Assembly: GCF_003813965.1 (NCBI RefSeq)
Contig: NZ_CP033896.1
Location: 2,232,001-2,296,000 of the forward strand
Source: Corynebacterium choanae
GTDB taxonomy: Bacteria; Actinomycetota; Actinomycetes; Mycobacteriales; Mycobacteriaceae
Reading direction: 5' to 3'
Length of the DNA: 64,000 bases
Under the pieces are notes generated by a model, which was not told the origin of the DNA, made no database searches, and was given only the letters and a program-made list of their open reading frames with translations. Position 1 is the first letter of the stretch. Every line of letters starts with the position of its first letter. Positions 37,638-50,231 of this stretch are shown in pieces. A program made the translations under genes and the position numbers.

Positions 37638-38261
37638 CTAGCGCACATCCCAGTCCATGGATCCATCCAGCTGTGTAGTGGTTTCTACCTGACGGTGCAA
37701 CTGGGCGGCCGGACCGGTTGGTGGGCACAACGCTGTCACCCGGGCAAAACCTTCATCGCTAACCATTCGCGCAAAAATCTTGGCACACACTTCCGCATCA
37801 GCTGCCGCATTGTGATGGCGGAATCGTTGCGCCGGAAAATACTGTTGATAGATCACAGGCAAGGTATGGCGCCGCAGATCAGGGAAAAGTTTTCGCGCCA
37901 ATCGCAGCGTACAGAAGCGCCGATTGGGCAGGCTCTCAAGCTGGTAATACAGATCCAAGTCAGTGAGCACATATCCGTCGAAGGCCATATTGTGGGCTAC
38001 GAGGGGATCATCGCCGAGCAACGCCCGAATCTGCGGATGCACCTCCTCCCACGTTGGCGCATGCTGCACATCTGGTGCAGTAATCCCATGGACACGCACA
38101 CAGCGGGGACTGAAGTGTGCAACCTGGGGATGCGGTTTCAGCAGCGTGGAGAAACGGTCAACGACAGTACCGGTAGCTGTCATTTTCACTACCGCCACAG
38201 CACAGGCGGAACCCCGACATTCATTCGCCGTCTCAAAGTCGATACTGACAAACGTATCCAC
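37638..38261 (-). CDS. DnaQ-like DEDDh 3'-5' exonuclease
   Basis: A 207-aa exonuclease-domain protein similar to the proofreading subunit of DNA polymerase III. The DEDDh residues are visible: D8 and E10 in SIDFETAN, Asp in AHNMAFDGYVL, and His/Asp in HHNAAADAEVCA. It is a single-domain protein without the BRCT or GIY-YIG extension found in some relatives. The start is GTG 38259-38261 with AGGAGG about 10 nt upstream. The true replicative epsilon subunit cannot be told apart from repair relatives by sequence alone. Confidence 0.88.
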   Translation of the reverse strand: MDTFVSIDFETANECRGSACAVAVVKMTATGTVVDRFSTLLKPHPQVAHFSPRCVRVHGITAPDVQHAPTWEEVHPQIRALLGDDPLVAHNMAFDGYVLTDLDLYYQLESLPNRRFCTLRLARKLFPDLRRHTLPVIYQQYFPAQRFRHHNAAADAEVCAKIFARMVSDEGFARVTALCPPTGPAAQLHRQVETTTQLDGSMDWDVR

Positions 38262-38544
38262 GCGGTGCGTCCTCCTGGCAACAACTCGATTCCCCGCTCA
38301 GATAGCTGATCCGACACTCCGTCGCACAGCTCATGGTGTCTCATACTGCGCTAGGCCGGCACGCCACTGAATCAACAGCGTACTCTTTGGGTCCTGCCGG
38401 GTTGATAGCTCCCCTTGTTGTATCTGGGCAAGCACCGTTACATCTGGGCAAGCAGCTACTGGTGATAGTCGTTCAACCGTATGCTCGACGGCGCACACGA
38501 GCAATACTGCATCCAGCCCGCAACAGTCGTCCGTTGCTACCTGG

Positions 38545-39969
38545 TTATTGCGTCCGTGCCGGGCTGATGCGGTACATGTGCCCCATCGTTGCCTGCCAAT
38601 AGGTGCCGTCAGGGGTGATCATTCCGGTGAGCTCCATGGGTTCATCAACTGGCCACCAACCTATCGGCTGACTAAAGCTCACTTCGCCGGTCGCTGCAGC
38701 AATGCCCTGGTAGATAATTTGCGGGGAATCCGGTTTCGTTGCTAGCGAATAAATCATCCCATCGGCGGTGGACAGAATCGGGAGTGTTGCGATGCGGGCT
38801 GCGGTCTCATAGATCCTTTCGCAGCGACCATCGTGCACATCGATGCGAGTCAATCCCCCAACAAAGGGCGTCAACAGGGGCTGCGGTGTTCCGGCTACTG
38901 CCAGCGGCGGATACACAAAACCATAGGTCGATGGGATAAAGACACTGTTGCCCATGGCCATCAACGAGTTTTCCGTCCCTTTGCCGAAGCGTTGAAAAGC
39001 CTCAGCGGAACACACTGGGGTGCCGGTTGCCGCCTCAAACACCTGCAGCATTGGGGACGGATCAGCATTATCGACGATCGCCACATATTCGTGATGCTCC
39101 CCGAAAATGGTGGGGGTTGTCCCGGAGCCCCACGATAATTGGCCAGGTTTCAGCCGCGGACCGCGATCATATTGCGCCTGCCACACAACCTGTGGATCAG
39201 CGTCAACTGCAGCCTGCACCTCGTAGAGGGCGTGGGTAGTCAACACGCTCATTCCCGCCGGTCGGGAGGTTAAACCGTTGGCCACCAGCTCCCCGCCAGG
39301 GGTGTGATTGCCCAGTGCAAGTACCCGAGTGCGACCAGTGCTGTCCACATAGCCGACGACAGCATCACGAGTAACAAACCAGATGCGGCCTTGCTGGTCG
39401 GGTTGCAAACCTGCCACAGGACTGCTGGTGCCAAGCTCCTCCAACGCAATGCGCCGCTGCTCGGCTAGGATATATCGATCATCGTCGGTGCGCTGATGGG
39501 TGATAAACACAATATTGTGGCCTTCAGCGAGCACAATTTCGTCCGTGTCGTGAACAAACCCGTACACACCCCCAAACAGGCCGGTTTTCCGTAATTCGTG
39601 TACGGCAAGAATTGCCCCGGTGTCCGGATCAAAAAGCACCACCGATGGGGCAACCGGGGTGATCCCGAAGCGCAGCCCCACATATTGTGTGCACAGCGCA
39701 GCGACCATCCCGTCACGGAAAGCAAACACTGTAGAGCAGGCACCGGCAGGCATACTGTGCGCAATGTCGACTGTTGCACCAGGACCTGGATAGTCAATCG
39801 CGTCGGAGGAGTTGAAATCCCGGTGCATGAAGCGTGTCGCAGTCGTCCCACTTGCCGCATTGGTTGTTTCGGGTGTTGCAACAGCAACCCCACCGGCGGT
39901 AAGGCTAACTAGCAGTGCCAAGCAGGCACCAACAATGGCACGAAACAACCGGGCGTTCATAGAACTCAT
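38545..39969 (-). CDS. secreted protein, likely beta-propeller fold, function unknown
   Basis: A 474-aa protein with a signal peptide (about residues 1-31, cleavage near VAVA-TP). The mature part has repeating patterns typical of propeller blades, such as VVLFDPDTGAILAVHEL, GRIWFVTRDAVVGYVDSTGR and DGMIYSLATKPDSPQIIY, with several cysteines. I cannot name a family. Start could be ATG 39969 or the ATG three codons on; neither has a strong ribosome site. It lies 47 bp downstream of trpS in the same direction and may share its transcript. Confidence 0.75.
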   Translation of the reverse strand: MSSMNARLFRAIVGACLALLVSLTAGGVAVATPETTNAASGTTATRFMHRDFNSSDAIDYPGPGATVDIAHSMPAGACSTVFAFRDGMVAALCTQYVGLRFGITPVAPSVVLFDPDTGAILAVHELRKTGLFGGVYGFVHDTDEIVLAEGHNIVFITHQRTDDDRYILAEQRRIALEELGTSSPVAGLQPDQQGRIWFVTRDAVVGYVDSTGRTRVLALGNHTPGGELVANGLTSRPAGMSVLTTHALYEVQAAVDADPQVVWQAQYDRGPRLKPGQLSWGSGTTPTIFGEHHEYVAIVDNADPSPMLQVFEAATGTPVCSAEAFQRFGKGTENSLMAMGNSVFIPSTYGFVYPPLAVAGTPQPLLTPFVGGLTRIDVHDGRCERIYETAARIATLPILSTADGMIYSLATKPDSPQIIYQGIAAATGEVSFSQPIGWWPVDEPMELTGMITPDGTYWQATMGHMYRISPARTQ

Positions 39970-40016
39970 GCTACTCGCAGGACAACATTGACCACCCGGT
40001 TGTGGGGATGGGAGCG

Positions 40017-41057
<1,041 letters not shown>

Positions 41058-41072
41058 TTATCTTAAACCTGT

Positions 41073-41121
41073 CCTGCCGTGTTGGCAGGCAGTGGGTCAG
41101 CACCTGTGGAATCTGCCTGCC
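41073..41121 (-). promoter_or_regulatory. possible alternative-hairpin leader of trpS
   Basis: Read on the minus strand, three segments come in order: GGCAGGCAG (41113-41121), CTGCCTGCC (41084-41092) and GGCAGG (41073-41078). Segment 1 pairs perfectly with segment 2 (9 bp), and segment 2 can instead pair with segment 3 (6 bp), giving two exclusive folds just before trpS. No U-run follows and no Trp-rich leader peptide is visible, so regulation is only a possibility; it may also end the xth transcript. Confidence 0.3.
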
Positions 41122-41279
41122 ATCTACTGCACCACCGGGCATGGGTTACCCCAGCGGTGGATGCTTTCCTCTACCAGCTGGCGCTAAGCACACTCAGGAT
41201 GCTTCAGTTGCCGCTGTGGAGGAATCGTTGCCGCAGTCCGCAGCATGCGGGGAGTTCGAAACAATGCTGAGCAACAAGA

Positions 41280-42188
41280 CTATTGGTAGGTCACCAAGAG
41301 CGGGGAATGATCCGACCAGCGCAGATCGTAACGTTCTGCTTTGTCGACCCGGGTCGACTGTGCCCGGCGCGCCATCGACGGTGTGGCGGCTTGCAGGTCA
41401 ATCCGCCAACCGGCATCAGTGTCGAATGCTTTGCCCCGATAGGTCCACCAGGTGTAGGGGCCGTCGCAGTCACCGTTGAGTTCACGGGCAACGTCAACCC
41501 ACTGCGGTGTTGTGGCAGGTGTGCGGATTGGTTTGGTGGGAACATAGTCGACTGCACCGGCAAACTCGCCGTGACTACCCACTTGGCTTTCGCTATCTGG
41601 TGCCACTCCGAAGATGGCATCCATAAAGGCCCGCTCGTCGGGCAGGAATCCGGCTTTGTTTGTGTTGCTTTTGTCGTTTTTCAGGTCTTGTCGCCGGTGG
41701 CAGATATTCCAGTCTCCGCCAATAACCATGTGTTCGTGGCTGTCCGCGAGTTCTGCCAGGTGGTCTTCTAATTCGTCGAGGAAGCGATACTTTTCGTCTT
41801 GTTTCGCAGTTCCCGCTGATCCACTTGGCAGATACAGCGATCCGACGGCGATCCCTAAATCCGGGATGGTTGCGGTGATGAGGCGTCCGTGGTCGGTGAA
41901 GCTGCCCATTCCTGTGGTGATGTCCGCAAGTTTGTAGCGGGAGAGGATACCGACACCGGCATGGCCTTTTTTCACTGTCGAATCGTGGCCGGCATACTGC
42001 CAGCCGTCTGCGAGTAGTGGGGCTAAGGCTTTGCGGGTGAGCTCCTCGTTGGCGCGGACTTCTTGCAGCACGATGACGTCAACTTCGGTGTTGTTCACCC
42101 ACGGGATGAATCCGAGGTTTTCTTCCGAGCGCTGTTTTACTGCTGCCCGGATGCCGTTGACGTTGATGGTTGCAATGGTAAAAGCCAT
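41280..42188 (-). CDS. xth: exodeoxyribonuclease III (AP endonuclease family)
   Basis: A 302-aa enzyme that cuts DNA at abasic sites and removes 3' blocks during base excision repair. Motifs of the exonuclease III family are present: TINVNGIR, LQEVRAN (metal-binding Glu), GDWNICHRRQD, GAVDYV and RWSDHSPLL (catalytic Asp-His). Start ATG 42186-42188 was chosen because the protein then begins MAFTIATINVNGIR as expected; an ATG three codons upstream is also open. It is divergent from icd. Confidence 0.93.
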   Translation of the reverse strand: MAFTIATINVNGIRAAVKQRSEENLGFIPWVNNTEVDVIVLQEVRANEELTRKALAPLLADGWQYAGHDSTVKKGHAGVGILSRYKLADITTGMGSFTDHGRLITATIPDLGIAVGSLYLPSGSAGTAKQDEKYRFLDELEDHLAELADSHEHMVIGGDWNICHRRQDLKNDKSNTNKAGFLPDERAFMDAIFGVAPDSESQVGSHGEFAGAVDYVPTKPIRTPATTPQWVDVARELNGDCDGPYTWWTYRGKAFDTDAGWRIDLQAATPSMARRAQSTRVDKAERYDLRWSDHSPLLVTYQ

Positions 42189-42320
42189 GGCGATCATTCT
42201 ATGACTTCCCCCGGTGTGGCTGTGATTCGGGCACCATAGGTTGGGTTGTTGTGGGCTTTCCCATGGCGCGTTTGGGGTAGTTTGGGGTCAATTTTGATGG
42301 GTTTTACCCCCGTAACGCGG

Positions 42321-44655
<2,335 letters not shown>

Positions 44656-44748
44656 ACAGCACCTCAACAAACCGCACCTAAACCGGTTGCCGCTCGCAGG
44701 CGCATCGTTGCGCTGACCCGCGGCGGCGACGCGTGTGGGGTGCACTCA

Positions 44749-44790
44749 CTACCCTCAGGATCATTTCGATGATGCTGGGGGTAGTTTCTT
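44749..44790 (+). terminator. intrinsic terminator of icd
   Basis: Sixteen-base arms (44749-44764 and 44769-44784; CTACCC...ATCAT against ATGAT...GGGTAG) pair with one mismatch and one wobble around a TTCG loop. TTTCTT follows. It is 94 bp past the icd stop. Confidence 0.9.
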
Positions 44791-44840
44791 GTCCTCCCTT
44801 CTGATCAGCGCAATCTGTTTCCGGCAAGGGGTGTGCTAGA

Positions 44841-45812
44841 GTGCCCGGAATGCCAATCATTGAAATGACCAATGTGACCAAGGTGTATCCGTCGCGGCGG
44901 AAACAACCGGAAGTCCGTGCCCTTGACGGGTTAGATTTAACAGTGGAGCAGGGCACTGTTCGCGCCTTGTTGGGGCCGAATGGGGCGGGAAAGACAACCA
45001 CCGTCAAGGTGTTGTCGACATTAACCACTCCGACGAGTGGCACAGCGATCATCGATGGGGTGTCGGTGATCGATCATCCGCAGCAAACCCGCCGTATGAT
45101 TGGCGCGTCTGGCCAGTACGCGACGGTTGATGAGAAACTGACCGCCCGGGAGAATCTTATGCTGATCGCCCGGCTGTTCCATCTAGGTTCACAAGGGGCG
45201 AAACAGCGCACAGCTGAGCTTCTTGAGGCGTTTAATCTTGTTGAGCCTGCTGACCGGCCGGTTGGTGGATTCTCCGGGGGTATGCGTCGCCGCATCGACT
45301 TGGCTGCTTCCCTGGTGAACGATCCAAAGATTTTGATCCTTGACGAGCCCACCACTGGCCTTGATCCGGCAGCTCGCCTCGCCCTGTGGGAGATCATTCG
45401 GCAACGGGTAGCTGCCGGCACGACGTTGCTGCTCACTACCCAATATTTAGAGGAAGCCGATCAGTTAGCTGACGATATTTCAGTTATTGATCACGGTCGG
45501 GTTATCGCTGAAGGCACCCCTGACGAATTGAAAGCACAAGTTGGCGGGCAACGCATCTCGGTTACCTGTCAAACCGATGAGGCCATTGGCCAGCTCACCA
45601 ATATTGTCACCGCGACCAGTCATGATCCGCGTTCTGTCGTGACGAAAGGACGCACCGTTTCCGCGGCAGTCCATGACGGTCAGCACGCACTTGCTGCGGT
45701 GCTCGCAGAAACCAACGCGGCCGGAATCGCGTTGCACGATGCAGGTATGCAGCGGCCCACCTTGGATGACGTGTTCGTCACCTTAACTCAATCCGATTCG
45801 ACGAGCGCGTAA
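44841..45812 (+). CDS. ABC exporter ATP-binding protein, DrrA family
   Basis: A 323-aa cytoplasmic ATPase of the daunorubicin-resistance (DrrA) type ABC exporters. It has Walker A GPNGAGKTT (from residue 45), signature FSGGMRRR, Walker B ILILDEPTTGLDP and the switch His in LLLTTQYLEEAD, where His is replaced by Gln/Tyr context as is common in DrrA. The C-terminal part (ALHDAGMQRPTLDDVFVTLT) is typical of the family. GTG 44841 is favoured by AAGGGG 9 nt upstream; ATG 44850 is the alternative. The permease gene starts 22 bp downstream. Substrate unknown. Confidence 0.92.
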   Translation: MPGMPIIEMTNVTKVYPSRRKQPEVRALDGLDLTVEQGTVRALLGPNGAGKTTTVKVLSTLTTPTSGTAIIDGVSVIDHPQQTRRMIGASGQYATVDEKLTARENLMLIARLFHLGSQGAKQRTAELLEAFNLVEPADRPVGGFSGGMRRRIDLAASLVNDPKILILDEPTTGLDPAARLALWEIIRQRVAAGTTLLLTTQYLEEADQLADDISVIDHGRVIAEGTPDELKAQVGGQRISVTCQTDEAIGQLTNIVTATSHDPRSVVTKGRTVSAAVHDGQHALAAVLAETNAAGIALHDAGMQRPTLDDVFVTLTQSDSTSA

Positions 45813-45834
45813 CGCGGCAAGGGGTAACAATCTT

Positions 45835-46617
45835 ATGACTTGGTTTATTGATTTCTATGCCGTGCTAGTACGGAACCTGCAGCGTCTAAAACGCACCCCA
45901 GAGGTGGTGATTTTCGGCCTTATTCAGCCGATCATGTTTGTGCTGCTGTTTAGTCAGGTTTTTGGCGGCGCTATTGCTCTACCAGGGGCAAGCTATATTG
46001 ACTATATGCTGCCCGGTATTCTCGCTCAGAGCACCATTTTCGGGGCTTCCGTATCGGGCATGATGATTGCGCAAGATAAAAAAGACGGCATCATGGATCG
46101 CTTCCGGATTTTGCCAATCTCCCGGAGTGCGATTATTTTCGCCCGCGCCACCGCCGACGGGCTGATCAACGTTATGTCGGCAGCTGTCATGGTGCTCACA
46201 GGGCTGGCCTTAGGCTGGCGTGCACACACCAGCCTGTGGGAATTTTTGGCCGGTTTCGGTTTGCTTGCCCTGTTCGGATGGGCGTTTAGCTTCCTGCTGA
46301 TCTTCCTAGGGTTCGCAGTGAAAACCCCGGAGGCGTTGAACTCGGCATCGTTTATCGTCATGTTCCCTGCAACATTCCTCTCGAACGGGTTTGTGCCGAC
46401 ACAAACCATGCCGAAGTTCCTTTCCACAATCGCCACCTGGAATCCGGTGTCGGCTATTGTGCAGGCTGTCCGGAATTTGTTCGGCGGCAACGGGGATCTT
46501 CCGGTCCCGGATGTTTGGGCAATGCAGCATCCCGTGTTGTTCGTCCTGATTGCGTCAACGATTTGTGTCGCAATTTTTGCCCCACTATCGGTCTCCCGGG
46601 TATCCACGCACACTTAA
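45835..46617 (+). CDS. ABC exporter permease, DrrB/ABC-2 family
   Basis: A 260-aa membrane protein with six hydrophobic segments and the ABC-2 pattern QPIMFVLLFSQVFGG, DYMLPGILAQS, and GIMDRFRILPISRSA. It pairs with the ATPase encoded just upstream to form a small exporter, likely of a hydrophobic compound or lipid. Start ATG 45835 has AAGGGG about 12 nt upstream. A nested hairpin terminator follows at 46661. Confidence 0.92.
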   Translation: MTWFIDFYAVLVRNLQRLKRTPEVVIFGLIQPIMFVLLFSQVFGGAIALPGASYIDYMLPGILAQSTIFGASVSGMMIAQDKKDGIMDRFRILPISRSAIIFARATADGLINVMSAAVMVLTGLALGWRAHTSLWEFLAGFGLLALFGWAFSFLLIFLGFAVKTPEALNSASFIVMFPATFLSNGFVPTQTMPKFLSTIATWNPVSAIVQAVRNLFGGNGDLPVPDVWAMQHPVLFVLIASTICVAIFAPLSVSRVSTHT

Positions 46618-47078
46618 ACCGGTGCCGCTTCAGCGGGGCGCAAGCACCGCAACCTTCAGGCAGGGTCTGTCATCCTCAGGTGTTTTCACCACTGTGGATA
46701 CCAGGCCCTGTTTTTGCGTCTCCCCAGGGTCATGCGATAAGCCGCTGGCATTTGACGCCGCTGTAAAACCAGTGCCACGACTGTGTGATTCCATGCCCCC
46801 ACCAACGGCGCCATCGAGCCGATACTTGTTTCGCTCCAATGCTGCACAGGGCGGCAACCGAAATCGCGCCACCATCTCAGCCCATCGGGGTCTGTGATAG
46901 CGAGCAAGGGCATGAAAAACCCTGCTACAGCAATCGCATCGAGGCACCTTGCAGGTGGTGTTTTTACGACAACCTGCGAGGCTGATTTGGTGTAGCAGGG
47001 TGAAACCATGTGGCAGCTGGCGCAAAGTGCGCAGCGGGGTGCGATGCGCAGCCAGGAAAAGTTGAGGTGCGAAGGAAA
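46618..47078. other. intergenic region between convergent exporter and pit genes
   Basis: About 460 bp. It holds the exporter-operon terminator (46661-46715) and, further on, a short hairpin CACCT-TGC-AGGTG (46945-46957) followed by GTGTTTTT, which looks like a second rightward terminator. No gene is recognisable between them. Confidence 0.55.
46661..46715 (+). terminator. nested-hairpin terminator of the ABC exporter operon
   Basis: CAGGGTCTG (46661-46669) pairs with CAGGCCCTG (46702-46710) with one G-U pair. Inside lie ATCC/GGAT and GGTG-TTTT-CACC stems. TTTTT (46711-46715) follows directly. Confidence 0.88.
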
Positions 47079-48683
47079 CTATCCGAACACTGCCCGTAGC
47101 GCGAGCACACACAGCGAGGCGATTACCGCCGCTACCGGCAACGTGATTACCCAGGCCATACCGATCGGTTTCATGAGCTTCCAGTTCGCGGCACGGTTTA
47201 CCACACCAACGCCGAGCACGGCACCAATCAAAATGTGGGTGGATGACACGGGAATACCCAACACTGATGCGAGCATCACTACACCTGCAGCAGCAAGTTC
47301 CGCAGAAAATCCGCTGGCAGGGTGCATTTTCGTCAAGTCAGAACCCACCGTTTTGATCACATAGCGGCCAATAAACCACAGGCCGCTCACCAGCGCGATT
47401 CCCATGGTAAGCATCGCTGCACCAGGAACTGCTACTTTCGCGTTGACAGCATCGGTTTTCAGCACATCGATTACTGCCGCAAATGGCCCGATAGCGTTGG
47501 CAATATCGTTGGATCCGTGAGAAAACGCGAATGCTGAAGCGGTAAACACCTGCATCCAGGAAAACAGCGTGAACGTGGAACGATCGAGTGCTTGTCGTTT
47601 CAGGGTGCGGGCAAAAATTGATACAGCCATCCACACCGAAACTGCCACCATACCGAGGATGACATAGTTGCCAACCGCAGAAATCCCTAGATGCAGGTTT
47701 TTCAGGCCTTTAAACAACAGCATCGAGCCGATAACCACTGATCCGAGTGCCGCAAGAATTGGCACCCAGGTTTCCAGTGCGCGGTGGGCTTGCACATCAT
47801 CAACTTGGGTGTTGATGCGGTGGAGTTCTTTGTAATAGTTCGACTCGAGGGCGTTGGGATCGTAGCTTTCCTGTGCCATGATCTGGGCGTCACGCACCAT
47901 GGCGTTGGTGTAGGAAATCTGTTGAAGTTCGTCAAGGCGTGCGAAAGCAGTTTTGTGTTTGGTGCGCAGTTCGGCCCGTTCAAGTTTGATTTTCCGCAGC
48001 GACTGGTCGGCGTTTTCGTTGTAGACCAGAATATATTTTTTCACCAGGGAGAACAGCAGGAATGCGACGACCCCGCCAAGTACTGGGCTGATCACCCAGG
48101 AAGCGACAATTGAGGCGATTTTATTCCATTGCACCATCTCCCAGCCGCCGGTTCCGGTGACCAAACCAATGGTGACAGCAGCACCAACAATACCGCCGAC
48201 AATGGAGTGGGTTGTCGATACTGGCCACCCTAAGCGGGTGGCGATGAGTAGCCACAGTGCCGCCCCGAGCAGGGCAGACATCATAATGAATGCGAAATCC
48301 ATGGGTTGCAGGATCTCTGGATCGAGTTTCACGATCCCGGAGCGCACTGTGTCGGTCACGTCGCCGCCGGCAAGCACTGCCCCGCCGACTTCGAATACGG
48401 CGGCGACCAGCAGGGCTTGTTTGATGGTTAATGTGCCTGCACCTACTGAGGTGCCAAAGGAGTTTGCGACGTCATTGCCACCGATATTGAATGACATGAA
48501 CACTGCAAACACGATGGTGATCAACAAAATGGTTTTGTTTGCATTCGGCCCGGTGTAGCCGAATGACCAGAATGTAAACCAGATCAGGGCAATGGCGAGG
48601 AGCCCCCCGAATACGAGATGCCACCACAGGTCTTTGCCCTCATTTGGGGCGGCTAGTGGCGGTGCATCATGTGCAGTAGACAT
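47079..48683 (-). CDS. pit: inorganic phosphate transporter, PiT family
   Basis: A 534-aa secondary transporter that takes up phosphate with a cation. The duplicated PiT signatures are clear: [16 protein letters not shown] in the N-terminal half and [16 protein letters not shown] in the C-terminal half, plus [10 protein letters not shown] and [10 protein letters not shown]. About ten helices surround a long cytoplasmic loop (about residues 235-305). Start ATG 48681-48683 has AAAGGAAC upstream and was preferred over a frame 19 codons longer. Confidence 0.93.
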   Translation of the reverse strand: MSTAHDAPPLAAPNEGKDLWWHLVFGGLLAIALIWFTFWSFGYTGPNANKTILLITIVFAVFMSFNIGGNDVANSFGTSVGAGTLTIKQALLVAAVFEVGGAVLAGGDVTDTVRSGIVKLDPEILQPMDFAFIMMSALLGAALWLLIATRLGWPVSTTHSIVGGIVGAAVTIGLVTGTGGWEMVQWNKIASIVASWVISPVLGGVVAFLLFSLVKKYILVYNENADQSLRKIKLERAELRTKHKTAFARLDELQQISYTNAMVRDAQIMAQESYDPNALESNYYKELHRINTQVDDVQAHRALETWVPILAALGSVVIGSMLLFKGLKNLHLGISAVGNYVILGMVAVSVWMAVSIFARTLKRQALDRSTFTLFSWMQVFTASAFAFSHGSNDIANAIGPFAAVIDVLKTDAVNAKVAVPGAAMLTMGIALVSGLWFIGRYVIKTVGSDLTKMHPASGFSAELAAAGVVMLASVLGIPVSSTHILIGAVLGVGVVNRAANWKLMKPIGMAWVITLPVAAVIASLCVLALRAVFG

Positions 48684-49192
48684 GGATGTTCCTTTTTGAA
48701 ATCTCTTTCGATGCGTCGCAGCAAAGAGAGCCTGGTGCATCGGTGGATATGTGACAACGCGTGCGTCGTTGCATGAAGTAGTTAAAGCAACGGAAGTAAA
48801 CAGTTGGTTAACACCCCCGGCTACCTGCCGTTCATATGCGATCTACCTGCACAGATAGCAACAGTTCACCGGGTCAGTGGAGCATAAAAATACCCCCAGA
48901 TGAGGATTCCATGATCAGTGCCGGCCGCTGTTTTCCAACCGATATAGGCGCTTGCGATCATCAGGCGGCTGCAAGGTACCTGCCTGTTGGTGCGGATCCT
49001 TCCAGTTGTTCTATTTCCACACTTTTCTTTCAAAAAGCCTGATAGCCCAGTGCCGTTCGGATGTTGCCGATAATGGTTGCGACAGCGGTGATTGCTCGTC
49101 GGCCGGTGATGCTTGCCGGGTCGTGCTGGGGACGTGTTTCGTCAATTCCTCCGGTGCGGCGCTTTCCTTCCACACTTCCACGCGGTGGAATA
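48684..49192. other. intergenic region upstream of pit
   Basis: About 500 bp between two divergent genes. Near 48781-48812 there are three similar elements, GTTAAA, GTAAAC and GTTAAC, spaced 15 and 11 bp, which might be a response-regulator repeat (phosphate control would fit pit), but the match is loose. No gene is recognisable. Confidence 0.45.
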
Positions 49193-49936
49193 ATGGCCAC
49201 TATGCATGCTCGTTTCCATTTTCGCTTGTTGACTGTTGCTCTTACCTGCTGTGCCTGGTCATGGTGTGCCCCCACAGATGCGGGGGCAGTGACGGTCACC
49301 GCCGATACTGAGCAGCAGGTGTGCGTGGCTAATTTCGCCGATGGCCAACCGACAACTGATTCCTTTTTCTCCCAGCTGCAGGCCGATGCGATCGATCGGC
49401 GCCTCGCCGAACTTGACCAGGCTGATCCGGGGTTAGCCGCTGCTATTCGCGCCTATGATGCAGGTGATCCGACAGCAGCAAGTCCAGGCGAATTACAACA
49501 ACGCATCGGAGTGGCCGGCGGTCGCGAAGGATTGGGGCAACTGATCACCACCTCGGCGGCGGATGCTGGGGTACCAACTGATCGCACCGCCACCCCTGAG
49601 GTGCAACGATTCACTATTGCGGAAGCTGACAACACCATCGCGGTTACGGCTGTTGATCCAGCAGCTGATGTGCTGGGAGAACTGCAAGCAGTAGCCGCCA
49701 ACGGGTTCCGGCTCGATGAGATCAAAGCAGCGCTATTTGCCGAGCGTCAAGAGGCATTCAACGCGATCCAAACCCAACTCCACGACCAGCTCGTGGATTG
49801 TGTGGAGACGTTACGCCCACGGCCGTGGCTTTCCGGACCGAAGATTCTCATCACTATTGCCATGGTGGGGGCAGTCGCGGTCGCCCTATTAGCGATCCGT
49901 AACGCACGTCGCCCGGTGCGGCATGCCAAGCGCTAA
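49193..49936 (+). CDS. secreted membrane-anchored protein, function unknown
   Basis: About 247 aa. A signal peptide (LLTVALTCCAWSWC, cleavage near DAGA-VT) is followed by an acidic helical ectodomain rich in Ala, Asp and Gln with C-terminal DCVETLRP, and a transmembrane helix (ILITIAMVGAVAVALLAI) with a basic tail RNARRPVRHAKR. I do not recognise the family. ATG 49193 has GGTGGA very close; ATG 49202 is an alternative start. It stands alone between pit and metY. Confidence 0.75.
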   Translation: MATMHARFHFRLLTVALTCCAWSWCAPTDAGAVTVTADTEQQVCVANFADGQPTTDSFFSQLQADAIDRRLAELDQADPGLAAAIRAYDAGDPTAASPGELQQRIGVAGGREGLGQLITTSAADAGVPTDRTATPEVQRFTIAEADNTIAVTAVDPAADVLGELQAVAANGFRLDEIKAALFAERQEAFNAIQTQLHDQLVDCVETLRPRPWLSGPKILITIAMVGAVAVALLAIRNARRPVRHAKR

Positions 49937-50231
49937 CATCGGGCGTGAAGCCACCAACTTGAGGAACAGACCAAGCAGTTCAAAATGTTGGGAACAAAGC
50001 GGTTCAGCAACCATCCAAATCAACCGGGGGTAACCGCCAAAAAATAAGCCCCATCCAGTCTGTTTACAATTTTTCACGGATACGGTTTCACCGCCCTGTT
50101 GCGCTAGACAGCTCTGTTCATTAGTGTTGCTAACAACATCGACCGAAAGCGCACAGCTCAGTTCATTTATGGCTTGTTTTTGGCCTGCTATCAGGCTGCC
50201 GTTGTGCACACATGAACACCAGGAGAAACCC
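49937..50231. other. metY upstream region
   Basis: Almost 300 bp holding the metY promoter. A McbR-like repeat lies at 50105-50120. No gene is visible, and I found no riboswitch-like fold. Confidence 0.5.
50105..50120. promoter_or_regulatory. candidate McbR operator before metY
   Basis: TAGAC-AGCTCT-GTTCA matches 8 of 10 arm bases of the McbR consensus TAGAC-N6-GTCTA and lies 111 bp before the metY start. McbR is the known methionine/cysteine-pathway repressor in C. glutamicum and controls metY there. The six-base spacer is identical to that of the metQ site at 63603. Confidence 0.5.

Noticed and set aside
48781..48812. GTTAA-type repeats upstream of pit as a phosphate-regulator site
   Set aside because: Spacing is uneven (15 and 11 bp) and the match to any known consensus is loose, so it is noted only in the intergenic entry.
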